The translations under genes and the position numbers were made by a program. This document shows, piece after piece, positions 48,817 to 58,645 of a DNA stretch of 64,000 nt. Source of the DNA: Sphingobacterium daejeonense (GTDB taxonomy: Bacteria > Bacteroidota > Bacteroidia > Sphingobacteriales > Sphingobacteriaceae); the NCBI RefSeq assembly GCF_901472535.1, contig NZ_LR590470.1:4526001-4590000 (forward strand), read 5' to 3'. Each line of letters opens with the position of its first letter. The first letter of the stretch is position 1. The notes beneath the pieces were generated by a model, which saw nothing but the letters and a program-made list of their open reading frames with translations, was not told the origin of the DNA and searched no databases.

Positions 48817-49671
48817 TTACTTACTTAGTTCTTGGATCCTTCGATCGATGAACTGGGAGAGACTAGGATCTGCTGCCATTTCTTTGCTTTTCTGAAAAGC
48901 GGCGATGGCTTCATTCTTCATCCCTATATTTTCATATCCTGTTGCTAAATAAAAATAAGATTCAGCATCAGGTTTTTGTTCAATTACAATTTTAAAACGA
49001 TCGATAGCACGGTCGAATTGGCGCGACTGTAATGAGAACAGGCCTAAAGTTTTGTTAGCCTCTAGGTTTTTAGGGTCTGCTTGCACGACTTCTCTCAAGA
49101 TGGCGATTCCTGCCATTGGGTTATTAGTTCCCGTAACCATTGCTGCACCTAATCCTGTTTTTGCGTCTAAGCTTGCGCCGTTCAAATCTACGGCTTTTTG
49201 ATAAACTTCGATTGCTTTGAGGTTCAATGCTGTTGCAAGGGTTGTATCTTGGAGATTTGTGTATCCTTTTCTAAAGTTGTCCCCGGATTTCAACCAATAT
49301 TCAAATTTAGGCTCTAATTTTGCCATTTCCTCGTACAGATAAGCTTGAGGCACTGATTTTTCGACGTCGTTCCATTTATCGGCAATTTGCTGATAAATTT
49401 TCACTTTTTCTGCACCATCAGCTTTATTGGCTTTAGCTTCTAGATCTGATATTTCATTAACAATTGCGGGGTTTAAACCTTTTTTTGCAGCTTCTGAAAC
49501 GGAGCTCAGGTTAAACTGAGCTGCAGCGGCAGCACCTTGGGATGAAGTTGCTGCTGCTGCAGTTTTTTCATCTTCATTAACCAAGCCCTTCACAGGTTTA
49601 AACAAAAGGAATCCTATCACAAGGACTACTGCTGCTAAAACGATGATCTGGATTTGCTTGGTGTTTTTCAT
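48817..49671 (-). CDS. Membrane-anchored TPR protein
   Basis: 284 residues. One N-terminal membrane helix (about 6-24, IQIIVLAAVVLVIGFLLF) with a short cytosolic start, an Ala/Gln-rich linker (TAAAATSSQGAAAAAQ) and five or so TPR units toward the C-terminus (YQKAVDLNGASLDAKTGLG, AIDRFKIVIEQKPDAESYFYL, EAIAAFQKSKEMAADPSLSQF). Likely exposed to the periplasm with the repeats as protein-binding surface. It lies between HU and the 29-residue peptide on the same strand, nine bases after HU. Function unassigned. Confidence 0.82.
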   Translation of the reverse strand: MKNTKQIQIIVLAAVVLVIGFLLFKPVKGLVNEDEKTAAAATSSQGAAAAAQFNLSSVSEAAKKGLNPAIVNEISDLEAKANKADGAEKVKIYQQIADKWNDVEKSVPQAYLYEEMAKLEPKFEYWLKSGDNFRKGYTNLQDTTLATALNLKAIEVYQKAVDLNGASLDAKTGLGAAMVTGTNNPMAGIAILREVVQADPKNLEANKTLGLFSLQSRQFDRAIDRFKIVIEQKPDAESYFYLATGYENIGMKNEAIAAFQKSKEMAADPSLSQFIDRRIQELSK

Positions 49672-49679
49672 GTAGATGA

Positions 49680-49967
49680 TTATTTTTTATTACCGTTTTT
49701 AACTTTTTCTACAAATACTTTTGCAGGTTTGAAGCTAGGCACATAGTGCTCAGGAATGATAATAGCTGTGTTTTTAGAGATGTTACGTGCTGTTTTTTCG
49801 GCTCTCTTTTTAACCACAAAACTTCCAAAACCTCTTACGTAAACATTCTCACCGCCAATCATAGCGCTTTTAACTACTTTGAAGAATGCTTCAACGGTTT
49901 CTTGTACATCAACCTTCTCTAAACCAGTCTTGTTAGAGATTTCTGCAATAATTTCTGCTTTAGTCAT
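49680..49967 (-). CDS. hup: HU/IHF-family DNA-binding protein
   Basis: 95 residues, MTKAEIIAEISNKTGLEK followed by VYVRGFGSFVVKKRAEKTARNI, the beta-arm with the RNP-like and GFG(S/T)F motifs of HU/IHF. It bends and compacts DNA as a dimer. The arm tip sequence NTAIIIPEHYVPSFKPAK is of the IHF-like longer type. It is the first gene of a minus-strand group with the TPR and COX24-like genes and, beyond a terminator, rng. Confidence 0.94.
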   Translation of the reverse strand: MTKAEIIAEISNKTGLEKVDVQETVEAFFKVVKSAMIGGENVYVRGFGSFVVKKRAEKTARNISKNTAIIIPEHYVPSFKPAKVFVEKVKNGNKK

Positions 49968-50023
49968 ATCTATTTTTACTCTTATTAATCTATACCCTAA
50001 GCTTAACAGCCCGTTTGGGGATG

Positions 50024-50031
50024 CAAAAGTA
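50024..50031 (-). promoter_or_regulatory. Putative -7 element of hup
   Basis: TACTTTTG on the minus strand, about 56 bases before the hup start. No clear -33 TTTG. Confidence 0.45.
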
Positions 50032-50167
50032 TCTTTTTAAAATGAGTAATGGAAATATTTTTACGTTTTTTTTAAATCCAAACCACTATCATTCAATGAT
50101 TTAGTAGATTACTTCCCCAATATTACATTTCAAAAGGCTTGCAAAGCTACAATTATTTTATTGACTA

Positions 50168-51235
50168 TCAAAGTATTAATGATTTTTCTGAACACAATAT
50201 TTCAGACAGATGACGAACATCATTTTCAGTGTGCAACGCCGAAATTACTATTCTATTTAATAATGGACTATTCGCTAAAGGATATGGAAAGCTAGAAATC
50301 AATATATTGTGATTCAATAAATTTCTGTAAAGAAATGGCTTGGTAGAACTGAACACTGGAAAATCCGGTATGTGGCTCAGGTTTGTTTCACTGGTTAATT
50401 TAGCTAATAGCTGAGTGTTTTCTTTCATTCTGTCGTATGCTTCAGCATAGATTTTTTCACCTTTAATCAGAGCATACAAGGCCGCTGGGGAAGTTGGTGA
50501 CGCACCATTAAAAATTGGGTTTTTCTTTATTTGTGCAATGATTTCATTGCTTCCCAAAACTACTCCAGCATCCGTTCCCATACCTTTTGCCAGAGATGCC
50601 AAAACAACTATTTCAATGTTGGCTTTTCTTAAATTCTCTAGATCTGTAGATATTTTGTTTTTATGTAGCACCCCTATCCCATGTGAATCATCAAGAACCA
50701 ATAGAAGGTTTTTATTCGGATTTACATTTTTAAAGATTGAAAAGTCATATCGTTGGGGAGTTAGGTTGTCTATACAATTTGAGACGACGATAAAATCCGT
50801 TTCAATAGCATTATTAATAAACTCGATTGTATTCTTGGACCAAGTTTCAAAATCAATTTCTGTAACAATTGGGCTTTGGTCCATCCAAAGTGCTGGATGG
50901 CTTCCTGGGGCGTACAGCAAAGTTCTGTTAGCTTTTAGCGAACGTACCACAACTTGACCTGCTAAATAACCGCTCGAAAGTAATGCTGAAGATTGGAATC
51001 CGAATCGTTCTGCAAGATGGGATTCTACCTCATCATAAATTCCTAGTTGTACATTATTAGTTCTTGAGGTTCCATTATTCAGCCCGTATTTGTCGATACC
51101 CGACTTATATAATTCGATATATTCAGGATTCGACAATAATCCCAAATAAGCAGTTCCGCCAAAAAAAAGGTAGTCTATTCCGTCAAGGCTAATAATTCGT
51201 CCTGTAGTTTGATCAAGGTTTCTAAAGGAGGTCAT
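50168..51235 (-). CDS. PLP-dependent alpha-oxoamine synthase-like aminotransferase
   Basis: 355 residues from the ATG at 51235 (MTSFRNLDQTTGRIISLDG). Fold type I PLP enzyme near BioF/KBL: FFGGTAYLGLLSNPEYIE (the substrate entry motif), NGTSRTNNVQLGIYDEVE, LLVLDDSHGIGVL (Asp-x-x-His) and LASLAKGMGTDAGVVLG with the PLP lysine. BioF joins pimeloyl-CoA and alanine in biotin synthesis, but the catalytic neighbourhood differs from BioF and no bio gene is linked, so the acyl donor is open. A start 30 bases upstream is unlikely because it overlaps the -7 box at 51255-51262. Confidence 0.8.
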   Translation of the reverse strand: MTSFRNLDQTTGRIISLDGIDYLFFGGTAYLGLLSNPEYIELYKSGIDKYGLNNGTSRTNNVQLGIYDEVESHLAERFGFQSSALLSSGYLAGQVVVRSLKANRTLLYAPGSHPALWMDQSPIVTEIDFETWSKNTIEFINNAIETDFIVVSNCIDNLTPQRYDFSIFKNVNPNKNLLLVLDDSHGIGVLHKNKISTDLENLRKANIEIVVLASLAKGMGTDAGVVLGSNEIIAQIKKNPIFNGASPTSPAALYALIKGEKIYAEAYDRMKENTQLLAKLTSETNLSHIPDFPVFSSTKPFLYRNLLNHNILISSFPYPLANSPLLNRIVISALHTENDVRHLSEILCSEKSLIL

Positions 51236-51254
51236 GGTAAAAGTTATCTGACCA

Positions 51255-51262
51255 CAAATGTA
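51255..51262 (-). promoter_or_regulatory. Putative -7 element
   Basis: TACATTTG on the minus strand, 19 bases before the ATG at 51235. Confidence 0.45.
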
Positions 51263-51374
51263 CAAAAACCTTTCAAACTACGGATTCCACGACTCATCAG
51301 GGTTATTCTCCAATTGAGATTCAAATAATTTATCAATTTCATTTATAAGGATATTATTGTACAAAATCGCTATT

Positions 51375-53519
51375 ATGAAATTTTGGCTAACCCTTTTTCT
51401 GTTATTTATCTTTTCATTTTCACTTTCTGGACAGACCATCAGTGGAAAGGTAACTAATCAGAAACATCAAGGCATTTCAGATGTAAATATTTTTATAGCT
51501 GGGAGTTATGATGGATCTTCCAGCGATTCTACGGGTCAATTTAAGTTTTCTACGACTACCACTGGGAAGCAGCGTCTTGTTTTGAGTTGTGTTGGTTATA
51601 CGACACAGCAACTGGAAATTGAGATTCGAGACAGTTTATATTTCGACCTTGTGATGGTTTCTGAGAGCAACTCTATTGAAGCTGTGACTGTTAGGGCGGG
51701 ACAGATCAGTGTCAGCAACCAATCTAATTCTGTATTAACGCCATTGGATATAGTGACCACTGCTGGAAGTATGGGAAATATTATTGCGGCCTTGGGAAAA
51801 CTTCCAGGGGCGCAGATCGCGGGTGAAAATGGTCGATTGATGGTTAGAGGCGGCGACCCCAGTGAAACCCAGACTTTCATAAATGGCATTTTGGTAAATC
51901 AACCCTATACCGCATCCGCCAATGGTGTTCCTGTTCGCGGTCGTTTTTCACCATTTTTGTTTAAGGGGACCAACTTTTCTACTGGAGGTTATGGTGCAGA
52001 GTTTGGGAATGCCCTATCGGGAATTCTCAATTTGACCAGCTCACAGATGATTGATCAACCCAAAACGGAACTTTCATTTTCTACCGTAGGTTTAGGAGCT
52101 AGCAATTCCCAAAAATGGGGAAATAGTTCGCTAAGTATTAATGCCAACTATACAAATCTCAAACCTTACACAGGGATCATAAAGCAAGATTTAAAATGGC
52201 ACAAACCATACGAGCAGGCATCAGGGGAAGCGATTTTCAGAAATAAAGGTGACAAACATTTCTTCAATCTTTATGCCTCATTTGCATCAGAAAATTTCAG
52301 CTTCGACGACTATAGTGCTATTTACAGTCAAGAAATAAACACTTCCGTAAAGAGCAAAAATTACTATATGAACAGCAATTTTTCATATTACCTGCCTTCG
52401 AATTGGAAGCTTGAAGCTGGCTTGGGACTTGGATACCTAGATAAGAAACTAGGCTACTACAATTTTAATCTTCCATCAAAAGAAACAAGTACTCACGCTA
52501 AAATATTGGTCAAGAAAAATGCAAATCGCTGGAATTGGATGATCGGTGGAGAGCATTTTCTAACCGATATAAATGAGCAATTCATTCCTGCGGATAGTAA
52601 TCCGTTTTCCTATGGTTTCAATCGTTCAATCATAGGAGTATTTTCTGAAGGTCAATATCGGATATTTCCTCAATTGACGTTTGATTTAGGTTTGCGATAC
52701 ACCGATAACTTGAGAAACCAGCGTTTTTTGGAACCCAGGGCAGCAATAGGTTATAACCCTTTCAAGAACCATCTTCTTTCCCTCTCCTATGGAAAATATC
52801 ATCAAGAACCCGGGGTTGATATCTACAAATTTCAGAGCGACCTATTGTGGCAATCTGCCGATCACTATATCTTAAATTACACTTATCAAAATAAGGGTCA
52901 GATGGTCCGTTTAGAAGGTTTTTATAAGGATTACAAAAGATTGATCACCTACAATGATGTCATTCCACAGTACAATTCAATCTTCACGAATAAGGGATAT
53001 GGCCAAGTAAAGGGAATAGATTTTTTCTGGAAAGACAGCCAAAGCATTCCCAATTTGCAATATTGGATTTCGTATTCCTATACGGATGCCAAAAAGCTTG
53101 AAAGGAATTATGAATTTTCTGTTCAACCAGACTATTTATCCAAGCATTATTTTTCTGTTGTAGGTAAATATTGGATATCAAATCTTAGATCACAATTGGG
53201 TTTGACGAATACCTATATTTCTGGGCGCCCATACCACGATCCTAATTTATCGGGGTTTATGCAATCTATGACGAAACCTCAGAACGACCTTTCCTTTAGT
53301 TGGTCATTTTTATTGACACAGCAGAAGATTCTATTTTTTTCAGTTACCAATTTATTGGGCAATAAGCCGATTTACACCTATGAATTTAGTCCACAACCCA
53401 ATTCAAACGGACGATTTGATAGTAGAGCAATAACCCCAACTGCCAAAAGGTTTTTATTCTTAGGATTTTTTTGGACCATCAGTAAAAACAAAAAGGATAA
53501 TCAATTGGACCAATTGTAA
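51375..53519 (+). CDS. TonB-dependent outer-membrane receptor with carboxypeptidase-like domain
   Basis: 714 residues from the ATG at 51375 (MKFWLTLFLLFIF). Signal peptide to SLSGQ, carboxypeptidase-like sandwich (about 22-105: ISGKVTNQKHQGISDVNIFIAG), TonB plug (about 110-230: LTPLDIVTTAGSMGNIIAALGKLPGAQIAG, LMVRGGDPSETQTFINGILV) and a barrel ending FLGFFWTISKNKKD. Unlike SusC it has no VVVGYG signature and it is shorter. It starts a set of four same-strand genes ending in a two-component pair. The ligand is unknown; the neighbour kinase suggests that uptake or signalling are linked. Confidence 0.9.
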   Translation: MKFWLTLFLLFIFSFSLSGQTISGKVTNQKHQGISDVNIFIAGSYDGSSSDSTGQFKFSTTTTGKQRLVLSCVGYTTQQLEIEIRDSLYFDLVMVSESNSIEAVTVRAGQISVSNQSNSVLTPLDIVTTAGSMGNIIAALGKLPGAQIAGENGRLMVRGGDPSETQTFINGILVNQPYTASANGVPVRGRFSPFLFKGTNFSTGGYGAEFGNALSGILNLTSSQMIDQPKTELSFSTVGLGASNSQKWGNSSLSINANYTNLKPYTGIIKQDLKWHKPYEQASGEAIFRNKGDKHFFNLYASFASENFSFDDYSAIYSQEINTSVKSKNYYMNSNFSYYLPSNWKLEAGLGLGYLDKKLGYYNFNLPSKETSTHAKILVKKNANRWNWMIGGEHFLTDINEQFIPADSNPFSYGFNRSIIGVFSEGQYRIFPQLTFDLGLRYTDNLRNQRFLEPRAAIGYNPFKNHLLSLSYGKYHQEPGVDIYKFQSDLLWQSADHYILNYTYQNKGQMVRLEGFYKDYKRLITYNDVIPQYNSIFTNKGYGQVKGIDFFWKDSQSIPNLQYWISYSYTDAKKLERNYEFSVQPDYLSKHYFSVVGKYWISNLRSQLGLTNTYISGRPYHDPNLSGFMQSMTKPQNDLSFSWSFLLTQQKILFFSVTNLLGNKPIYTYEFSPQPNSNGRFDSRAITPTAKRFLFLGFFWTISKNKKDNQLDQL

Positions 53520-53608
53520 CAGTTCATCATTTATTATCTACAATTCATCAAAGGATATTTTAAAACATTTATAGGAATTAGGAAATTTATTATACAAAAC
53601 AAAAAAAC

Positions 53609-54216
53609 ATGAAGACACTAATTTTAACAGTATTGACATTCTTTTGCCTATCAAGCTATGGACAAGGAAATTATGAGAAAGCTATGGGTGAGGCCTTACA
53701 ATTATGGGGGACTGGGAAGACAAAAGAAGCCAGTGCTCAACTTGAAAGAATAGCCCAGGCAGAGCAGGATAAATGGCTACCAAAATATTATCAAACATTG
53801 ACACTTATTACTCATTCATTTGGTATTCAGGATGAGGCAGAAAAGACTAATGCATTGAAGAAGATCAATGAATTGATCCCTAAAGAAAACTTAAATTCCG
53901 AATGGCTGGTGTTAAGGGCTTTAGCGAGCACATCTGACCTTACCAGCGACCCAATGAACAAAGCCATGATATTATCTCCGTCCATTATAGCAGATTATGA
54001 GACTGCGATTAAGATGGATCCTAAAAATCCAAGAGCATTGATTGGTTTAGCGGAATTCAATATTCAATCCAAGAAATATATGGGTGGAGATACCAAGGAA
54101 GAATGCGAAAGTTTACAGAAAGCATTAACTTTATTCAGCGATGAAAAGCCCGCCGAATTATTTTATCCTACTTGGGGAAAAGAAAGGCAGAAGCGCTGCT
54201 AAAAGAGTGTAAATAA
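53609..54216 (+). CDS. Secreted TPR-like protein of TonB-module type (frame broken once)
   Basis: About 202 residues. Signal peptide (ends near SSYGQ, about 19), then helical repeats, including QLERIAQAEQDKWLPKYYQTL and ADYETAIKMDPKNPRALIGLAEFNIQSKKYMGG, a TPR-like pair. At 54183-54185 one A is missing: restoring it gives the ending WGKEKAEALLKECK and a stop at 54214-54216, five bases before the next start. It sits between the TonB receptor and the LytS-like kinase. Small TPR proteins in this position are common in Bacteroidota; they are probably periplasmic partners of the receptor. Confidence 0.78.
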
Positions 54217-54220
54217 TTTT

Positions 54221-55246
54221 ATGAAGACATTTCTAACCTCGTTGTTATATGCAATCATCATTAGTTTAATGATTTATTTTTGCATTGCAATTTTTGTTTT
54301 ATTTGCGACTGGGAGCTTAGAAATGTCTTTTATTACTGCTCCAGAATCTGTAGCCGGAATTGCCTATGGTATTTTTCTTTATTTAACTGGTTCTTTTACG
54401 GGTTTATTGTTGAAAAAGCTGATTCCCGACAGGTCCAAGGCAATTTCTCATATCCTTGGATATATTATTTTAACCATCATTTTTGCACCTATTGTAGTTT
54501 TTCTCATAAATTTTTCCATCGAAGTTTTATGGCTCGGGAAGTCGTTTGATCATTTTATACAGAATGAATTTTGGTATGGCTATATTCCAATAATTATAAT
54601 TGCGATTCTGATAGGTCTTGGCTGGTATGGCTTTTACTATTACAAACAATTCAAGAACCGACAGATAGCACATCAAAAACTTATTGCTGGCGAGGCGACA
54701 GCCCAGCTGGAGTCCTTAAAAAACCAGATAGATCCGCACTTTCTATTCAACAGCCTTAATGTCTTGATTGGCTTAATTGAGGAAGATCAAAAAAACGCGA
54801 TTTCATACACAAAATCATTATCAGGAATTTACAGGTACATTTTGGAGCATAAAGACCAAGAATATGTAACTATTAAGGAAGAACTGGAATTTGCTAAGGA
54901 TTATATTACTCTCTTACAATTGAGGTTTGAGAACTCTATTCAATATGAGAACTTAATTGATGATAAGAACCTGAATAAAAAAACGGTTCCTTTGTCCTTA
55001 CAGTTACTTTTAGAAAACTGCATAAAGCACAATAAAATATCCGAAGAACAACCATTAAAAATAAGGATTTATGATGAAACGGACATGTTGGTCGTTGAAA
55101 ACAACTTGCAAGAAAAATCAAATCATTCCGCATCTACAAAAATAGGATTGCGAAATATCCGCGACCGCTACTTACTTACGAGCAAGAAAGATATTCATAT
55201 TTCAAAATCTCAAGATATGTTTATTGTTAAAATGCCAATGCTATAA
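54221..55246 (+). CDS. LytS-family sensor histidine kinase
   Basis: 341 residues. Four membrane helices (about 5-30, 42-66, 75-100 and 118-140) and a short cytosolic linker lead to the His_kinase domain with the phosphoacceptor His173 in IDPHFLFNSLN and the HATPase N-box LLENCIKHNK and GLRNIRDRY. The short domain lacks HAMP and PAS, so the membrane portion would be the sensor. Paired with the LytTR regulator which follows after one base. Part of the TonB receptor-TPR-kinase-regulator group. Confidence 0.92.
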   Translation: MKTFLTSLLYAIIISLMIYFCIAIFVLFATGSLEMSFITAPESVAGIAYGIFLYLTGSFTGLLLKKLIPDRSKAISHILGYIILTIIFAPIVVFLINFSIEVLWLGKSFDHFIQNEFWYGYIPIIIIAILIGLGWYGFYYYKQFKNRQIAHQKLIAGEATAQLESLKNQIDPHFLFNSLNVLIGLIEEDQKNAISYTKSLSGIYRYILEHKDQEYVTIKEELEFAKDYITLLQLRFENSIQYENLIDDKNLNKKTVPLSLQLLLENCIKHNKISEEQPLKIRIYDETDMLVVENNLQEKSNHSASTKIGLRNIRDRYLLTSKKDIHISKSQDMFIVKMPML

Positions 55247-55247
55247 G

Positions 55248-56002
55248 ATGAAAGATTATTCTACAGTTATTATTGAGGATGAAAAGCCAGCTGCTAGACT
55301 ACTGATGCGAAAACTTAATGATTTAGGTTTAGACCATGTCGAAATGCTACATTCTGTAGCACAAGCTAGGAAATGGTTTTCTGAGAATGCCTGTCCTGAC
55401 TTGATATTCCTGGATATACAGCTGTCAGATGGATTGTCGTTTGAAATCTTTGATGGGAATGATATAGATAGCTCCATTATATTTACTACAGCTTACGATG
55501 AATTTGCCTTAAAGGCATTTAAGATGAATAGCATCGATTATTTACTGAAGCCCATCTCCCAGGATGAATTGTCATTTGCTATCGATAAATTCGAACGTTT
55601 AAGAGATGATCGACAAGAATTAAACCTCAAACAGATTAAGGAGATTTTCAACAACAATCACACAAATTTTAAAAACCGATTTACAGTAAAAATTGGCCAG
55701 AACATTAAGTTAATAAACATCGAAGATATTGAATGTTTTATTCTGAAAACAAAGGAACGTATATTTTTACCAAGGACAGTGACCAATATTTATTGGATTA
55801 CAGTCTAGATCAAATTGAAGGTTTATTACATCCGGAGCATTTTTTTAGAATAAGTCGTGGTCATTTAATCAACATCTCGGCTATCAAAAACATTTCTATC
55901 CATTCTAATTCCAGGCTTAGAATTGAATTGTTTCATTACCCTAGCAAAGATGTTATTGTTAGTCGGGAACGGGTTCAGGATTTTAAAACTTGGTTAGGTT
56001 AG
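55248..56002 (+). CDS. LytTR-family response regulator (frame broken once)
   Basis: About 251 residues. N-terminal receiver (STVIIEDEKPAARLLMRKLND, phosphorylated Asp in LIFLDIQLSDGLS, TTAYDEFALKAF, IDYLLKPI) and a C-terminal LytTR DNA-binding domain (FTVKIGQNIKLINIEDIECFY ... FFRISRGHLINISAIKNISIHSNSRL). At 55737-55740 one T is missing: with T5 it reads ECFYSENKGTYIFTKDS. LytTR regulators bind promoter repeats, typically 9-bp direct copies. It shares a few bases with the convergent barrel gene at the 3' end. Confidence 0.92.
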
Positions 56003-56463
56003 TTAAGGTGAAATTTTAAAGGTACATTAATACCTACCCCAATTGTAAAACCATCAATTGGTTTAAAGTTTTCTTTTGTATTTATGTCGAATCCATATCC
56101 TGCAGATAGTTCTAGCATTGAAAAAATACTTATTCCTGCTTTAGCAGTTGCTGTATAGGGTGTGATTTCGCCTTTTATGAATGGCCAGACGGCAACATTA
56201 TTGAGGTAATAGGTTACTCCAAATTCTGGTATGACTGTCGTTTGATCTAGCATCCAAGTGAAGTTAGCACCTGCATCAAATTTGATATATTGAGATTGAT
56301 TAGGGGCATATAATGTCCATGCTGAAGCTTTCAAAAAACTCCCACTTTGATATTGATATCCAATGGAGGGGCCAAAGATCCAGCCCTTCGCTTTATTTTC
56401 TTGAGCGCAAGAAACGTTTACAAGTGTTAATAAACACACTAATATTATTAAATATTTCTTCAT
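55999..56463 (-). CDS. Small outer-membrane beta-barrel protein
   Basis: 154 residues starting at the ATG at 56463 (MKKYLIILVCLLTLVNVSCAQ). A signal peptide ends at Cys-Ala-Gln, which could also be a weak lipobox. The rest is a run of alternating strands with aromatic residues (WIFGPSIGYQYQSGSF, YIKFDAGANFTWMLD, GISIFSMLELSAGYGF, TIGVGINVPLKFHLN) of an 8-strand barrel (OMP_b-brl class). It overlaps the LytTR gene by four bases at convergent ends. Role unknown; the neighbour two-component pair may regulate it. Confidence 0.75.
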   Translation of the reverse strand: MKKYLIILVCLLTLVNVSCAQENKAKGWIFGPSIGYQYQSGSFLKASAWTLYAPNQSQYIKFDAGANFTWMLDQTTVIPEFGVTYYLNNVAVWPFIKGEITPYTATAKAGISIFSMLELSAGYGFDINTKENFKPIDGFTIGVGINVPLKFHLN

Positions 56464-56885
56464 TTTTAAATTACCTAAAATCAATACTGTTTATGAAGAC
56501 ATTCAGTAAAGATATTTGTTATTTTTAGAAAATTATCACAATCACACAAAACTATCAGTCTGAAAATGATTGTTCAAACATTTGTTTTTCAGCGCATTAA
56601 TTCTTGTTAAATGTTACTTTAACATATATTTTACAATTAAAACATTAATTAATTTTTATCAATTCCTTAACAGGAATATAACAACAAACATTTAACTTTC
56701 AATCGATTAAACTCTTTGTAAAAATGGCGTTTAATTATACGTGTTGTTACATGTATTTTGATCATACTTAGAAAGACAAAAAATAATTCCATAGTTTGGG
56801 CGTTTTATTTTACTAAACCCTAAACCTTATCTTTTCTAAGATAATGGTCTTTAATTAATTCATTCAAATTTTTTAGAACTATTGT
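56464..56885. other. AT-rich intergenic region
   Basis: 422 bases with no gene. Only runs of A/T and no clear hairpin, TAnnTTTG element or repeat seen; the promoters of the flanking genes must be here. Confidence 0.5.
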
Positions 56886-57080
56886 ATGAAGATTATTAGT
56901 TTAAAAAGCACTGCACTGAGCCAAGCACATCCATTATGTCCACACTGTGGGGAAGCATATCTTTTTTCCCGCGTTCGTAGACCTTGGTGGGTGAAATCAT
57001 TTTTGTTTTTTTTGCCAGTAAAGAGGTATTCTTGCAATCAATGCAACAAGAGCTCGTACATTTTACGAAACAAAGTTTAA
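56886..57080 (+). CDS. Small zinc-ribbon protein
   Basis: 64 residues with two CxxC pairs: CPHC at about 18-21 and CNQC at about 50-53, an arrangement that binds one zinc. Between them is a basic-aromatic segment (RVRRPWWVKSFLFFLPVKRY). It resembles the stand-alone 'transcriptional-regulator-like zinc ribbon' proteins of unknown function that are common near stress genes. No DNA-binding helix is visible. Start is the ATG at 56886 (MKIISLKSTALSQAH). Confidence 0.6.
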   Translation: MKIISLKSTALSQAHPLCPHCGEAYLFSRVRRPWWVKSFLFFLPVKRYSCNQCNKSSYILRNKV

Positions 57081-57279
57081 TGGGTTATCACACTAACGCT
57101 CATCAATAACTTTAACAAATTTTATTAAAAGAATTATCGTATACAGTTGCTGTCTTCAATATTAAGATATCGCCAGGTACTTAATTAAGATCATAGCAAT
57201 TTAGTATACCTGGCAATCGATTGCATTTTTTTTAGCCTTAAATAGTTCTTCATTTTGTTAAACAAAGTAATACTAATCT

Positions 57280-58301
57280 TTATTCAGGTTGGTGGAGCAT
57301 TAATTCATCTATGGTTTCTTCTATCTTTTGGTAAGGGAATTTATGGATAACAAACCTATGTTTTCCTTTGTCATTTGGCTCCCAGTGATTCGAACCATCT
57401 GCACTTACTATCATTGTTCCATTTCCGCTGAGATAAAAATATTTTTCAGGATTATCTGCTGCTATTAATACTGCGGTTTGATCCCATGAGCTTCTAGAAT
57501 TCACTTTATCTTTGGCATAGGTGTCAAAATTGATTTTATATCCCATTGAGACAGGGCTATTCTTCAGATTTAAGTCAGCAATTTTGCCACCTGTTTTTAT
57601 TTTGTCCCCAATTTCGAAGCCGTAAAAAGGATAGGCTTTTGGAAATTCTCAAAAGCATATTTTGCTGATTCAGCGTCTTCGTGAATATTGAATTCTTTTC
57701 CTTGCGGAAAGGCCCCAGCCATTGCCACCCAGTTTTTCACTTTTTGGTTCACTAATTCCTGTCCGGTTAAGTTAGAATATTTATCTGCTTTAGATTTTAG
57801 TAATTCTGCAATATTGGTCATAAACCCTACTGTCACTATTGTTACGCTGTTATCGGGTTGTTCTGCCAGTACTTTTCTATAGATTTCCACTGAAGGATGA
57901 TACTTTTTATTCAACAATTCGGGGCAGAATAGTTCGATTATTTTTCTATTCCAATTGTTTGCAGCGGTGAAGTTTGGAGCCAAAGGATTTGTTGTCTTTC
58001 CAACGGGGATATTATCTTTTTTGAAATATCGATTATATACCTCAATGGTTGCAGGGATGTCTTGATGAGAATCACTAGCCACAGTTGCCAATATCTCAAT
58101 TTCACCTCGGTCTGCAAAAGCATGCAACAAGGCTATGGCACCGATGTCGTCATAGTCGGGTCCCATATCTGTATCAAAAATCACTTTGATTTTGGAGGAA
58201 TCTGGGTTGTTGATTTTCGAGGCCATTGAATTTTGGACATGACCAAATATGAACATGATGGAAATCAACAGATGAATCCATTTTGGCGTAGGCTTACCCA
58301 T
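57280..58301 (-). CDS. Inosine-uridine nucleoside hydrolase-like protein (frame broken once)
   Basis: About 341 residues with a signal peptide (about 1-27), so periplasmic. The motif IFDTDMGPDYDDIGAIALLHA (DTDxGxDxDD) is the calcium-binding signature of nucleoside hydrolases; also VTVGFMTNIAELL and the asparagine/glutamate region AMAGAFPQGKEFNIHEDAESA, with FNIHEDAESA matching NEFNIWxDPEAA-type active sites. It would split ribonucleosides to base and ribose. At 57620-57621 one G (plus strand C) is missing: with three bases the frame runs on FTGFEIGDKIKTGGKIADL. A single gene, convergent to the zinc ribbon region. Confidence 0.9.
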
Positions 58302-58384
58302 AATTTATAGTTTAGGTATCTGAACCTTCAATATAAGAAAAAGAAATGTAAGGTCTATGCTATATGGTGACGAACAATTTGAAC

Positions 58385-58412
58385 AAAAAAGGCTTTTAAC
58401 GAATTAAAAGCC
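58385..58412 (-). terminator. Intrinsic terminator
   Basis: GGCTTTTAA and TTAAAAGCC, perfect 9-bp arms with a CGAA loop; a run of six T on the minus strand. Confidence 0.9.
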
Positions 58413-58426
58413 TATTTTCCCATTGT

Positions 58427-58645
58427 TTATTTTTTTCCTCCACCTCTTAGTAAAGCGACCAATAATAGAATAAATACAGCTCCGCCAACTACCCATACCC
58501 ATGGTTTGGCAAACATTCCTTCGTCGCCTTTGTCAATATCTACATTGATATCTAATCCTTTTTCTTGCGCCCAGGCTTGTACAGATACAAAAAGCATTAT
58601 CAATAATGCCACTGGTCTTGTTCTCAATTTCCAAATTCCTTTCAT
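58427..58645 (-). CDS. Small inner-membrane protein with signal/anchor and one helix
   Basis: 72 residues from the ATG at 58645 (MKGIWKLRTRPVALLIMLFV). A signal-like hydrophobic start (about 12-27, ending AQA), a hydrophilic linker with alternating acidic residues (GLDINVDIDKGDEG), and a second helix near the C-terminus (PWVWVVGGAVFILLLVALLRGGGKK). No catalytic motif. The layout is that of a small envelope-stress or membrane-integrity protein; I do not recognise the family. Confidence 0.6.
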   Translation of the reverse strand: MKGIWKLRTRPVALLIMLFVSVQAWAQEKGLDINVDIDKGDEGMFAKPWVWVVGGAVFILLLVALLRGGGKK

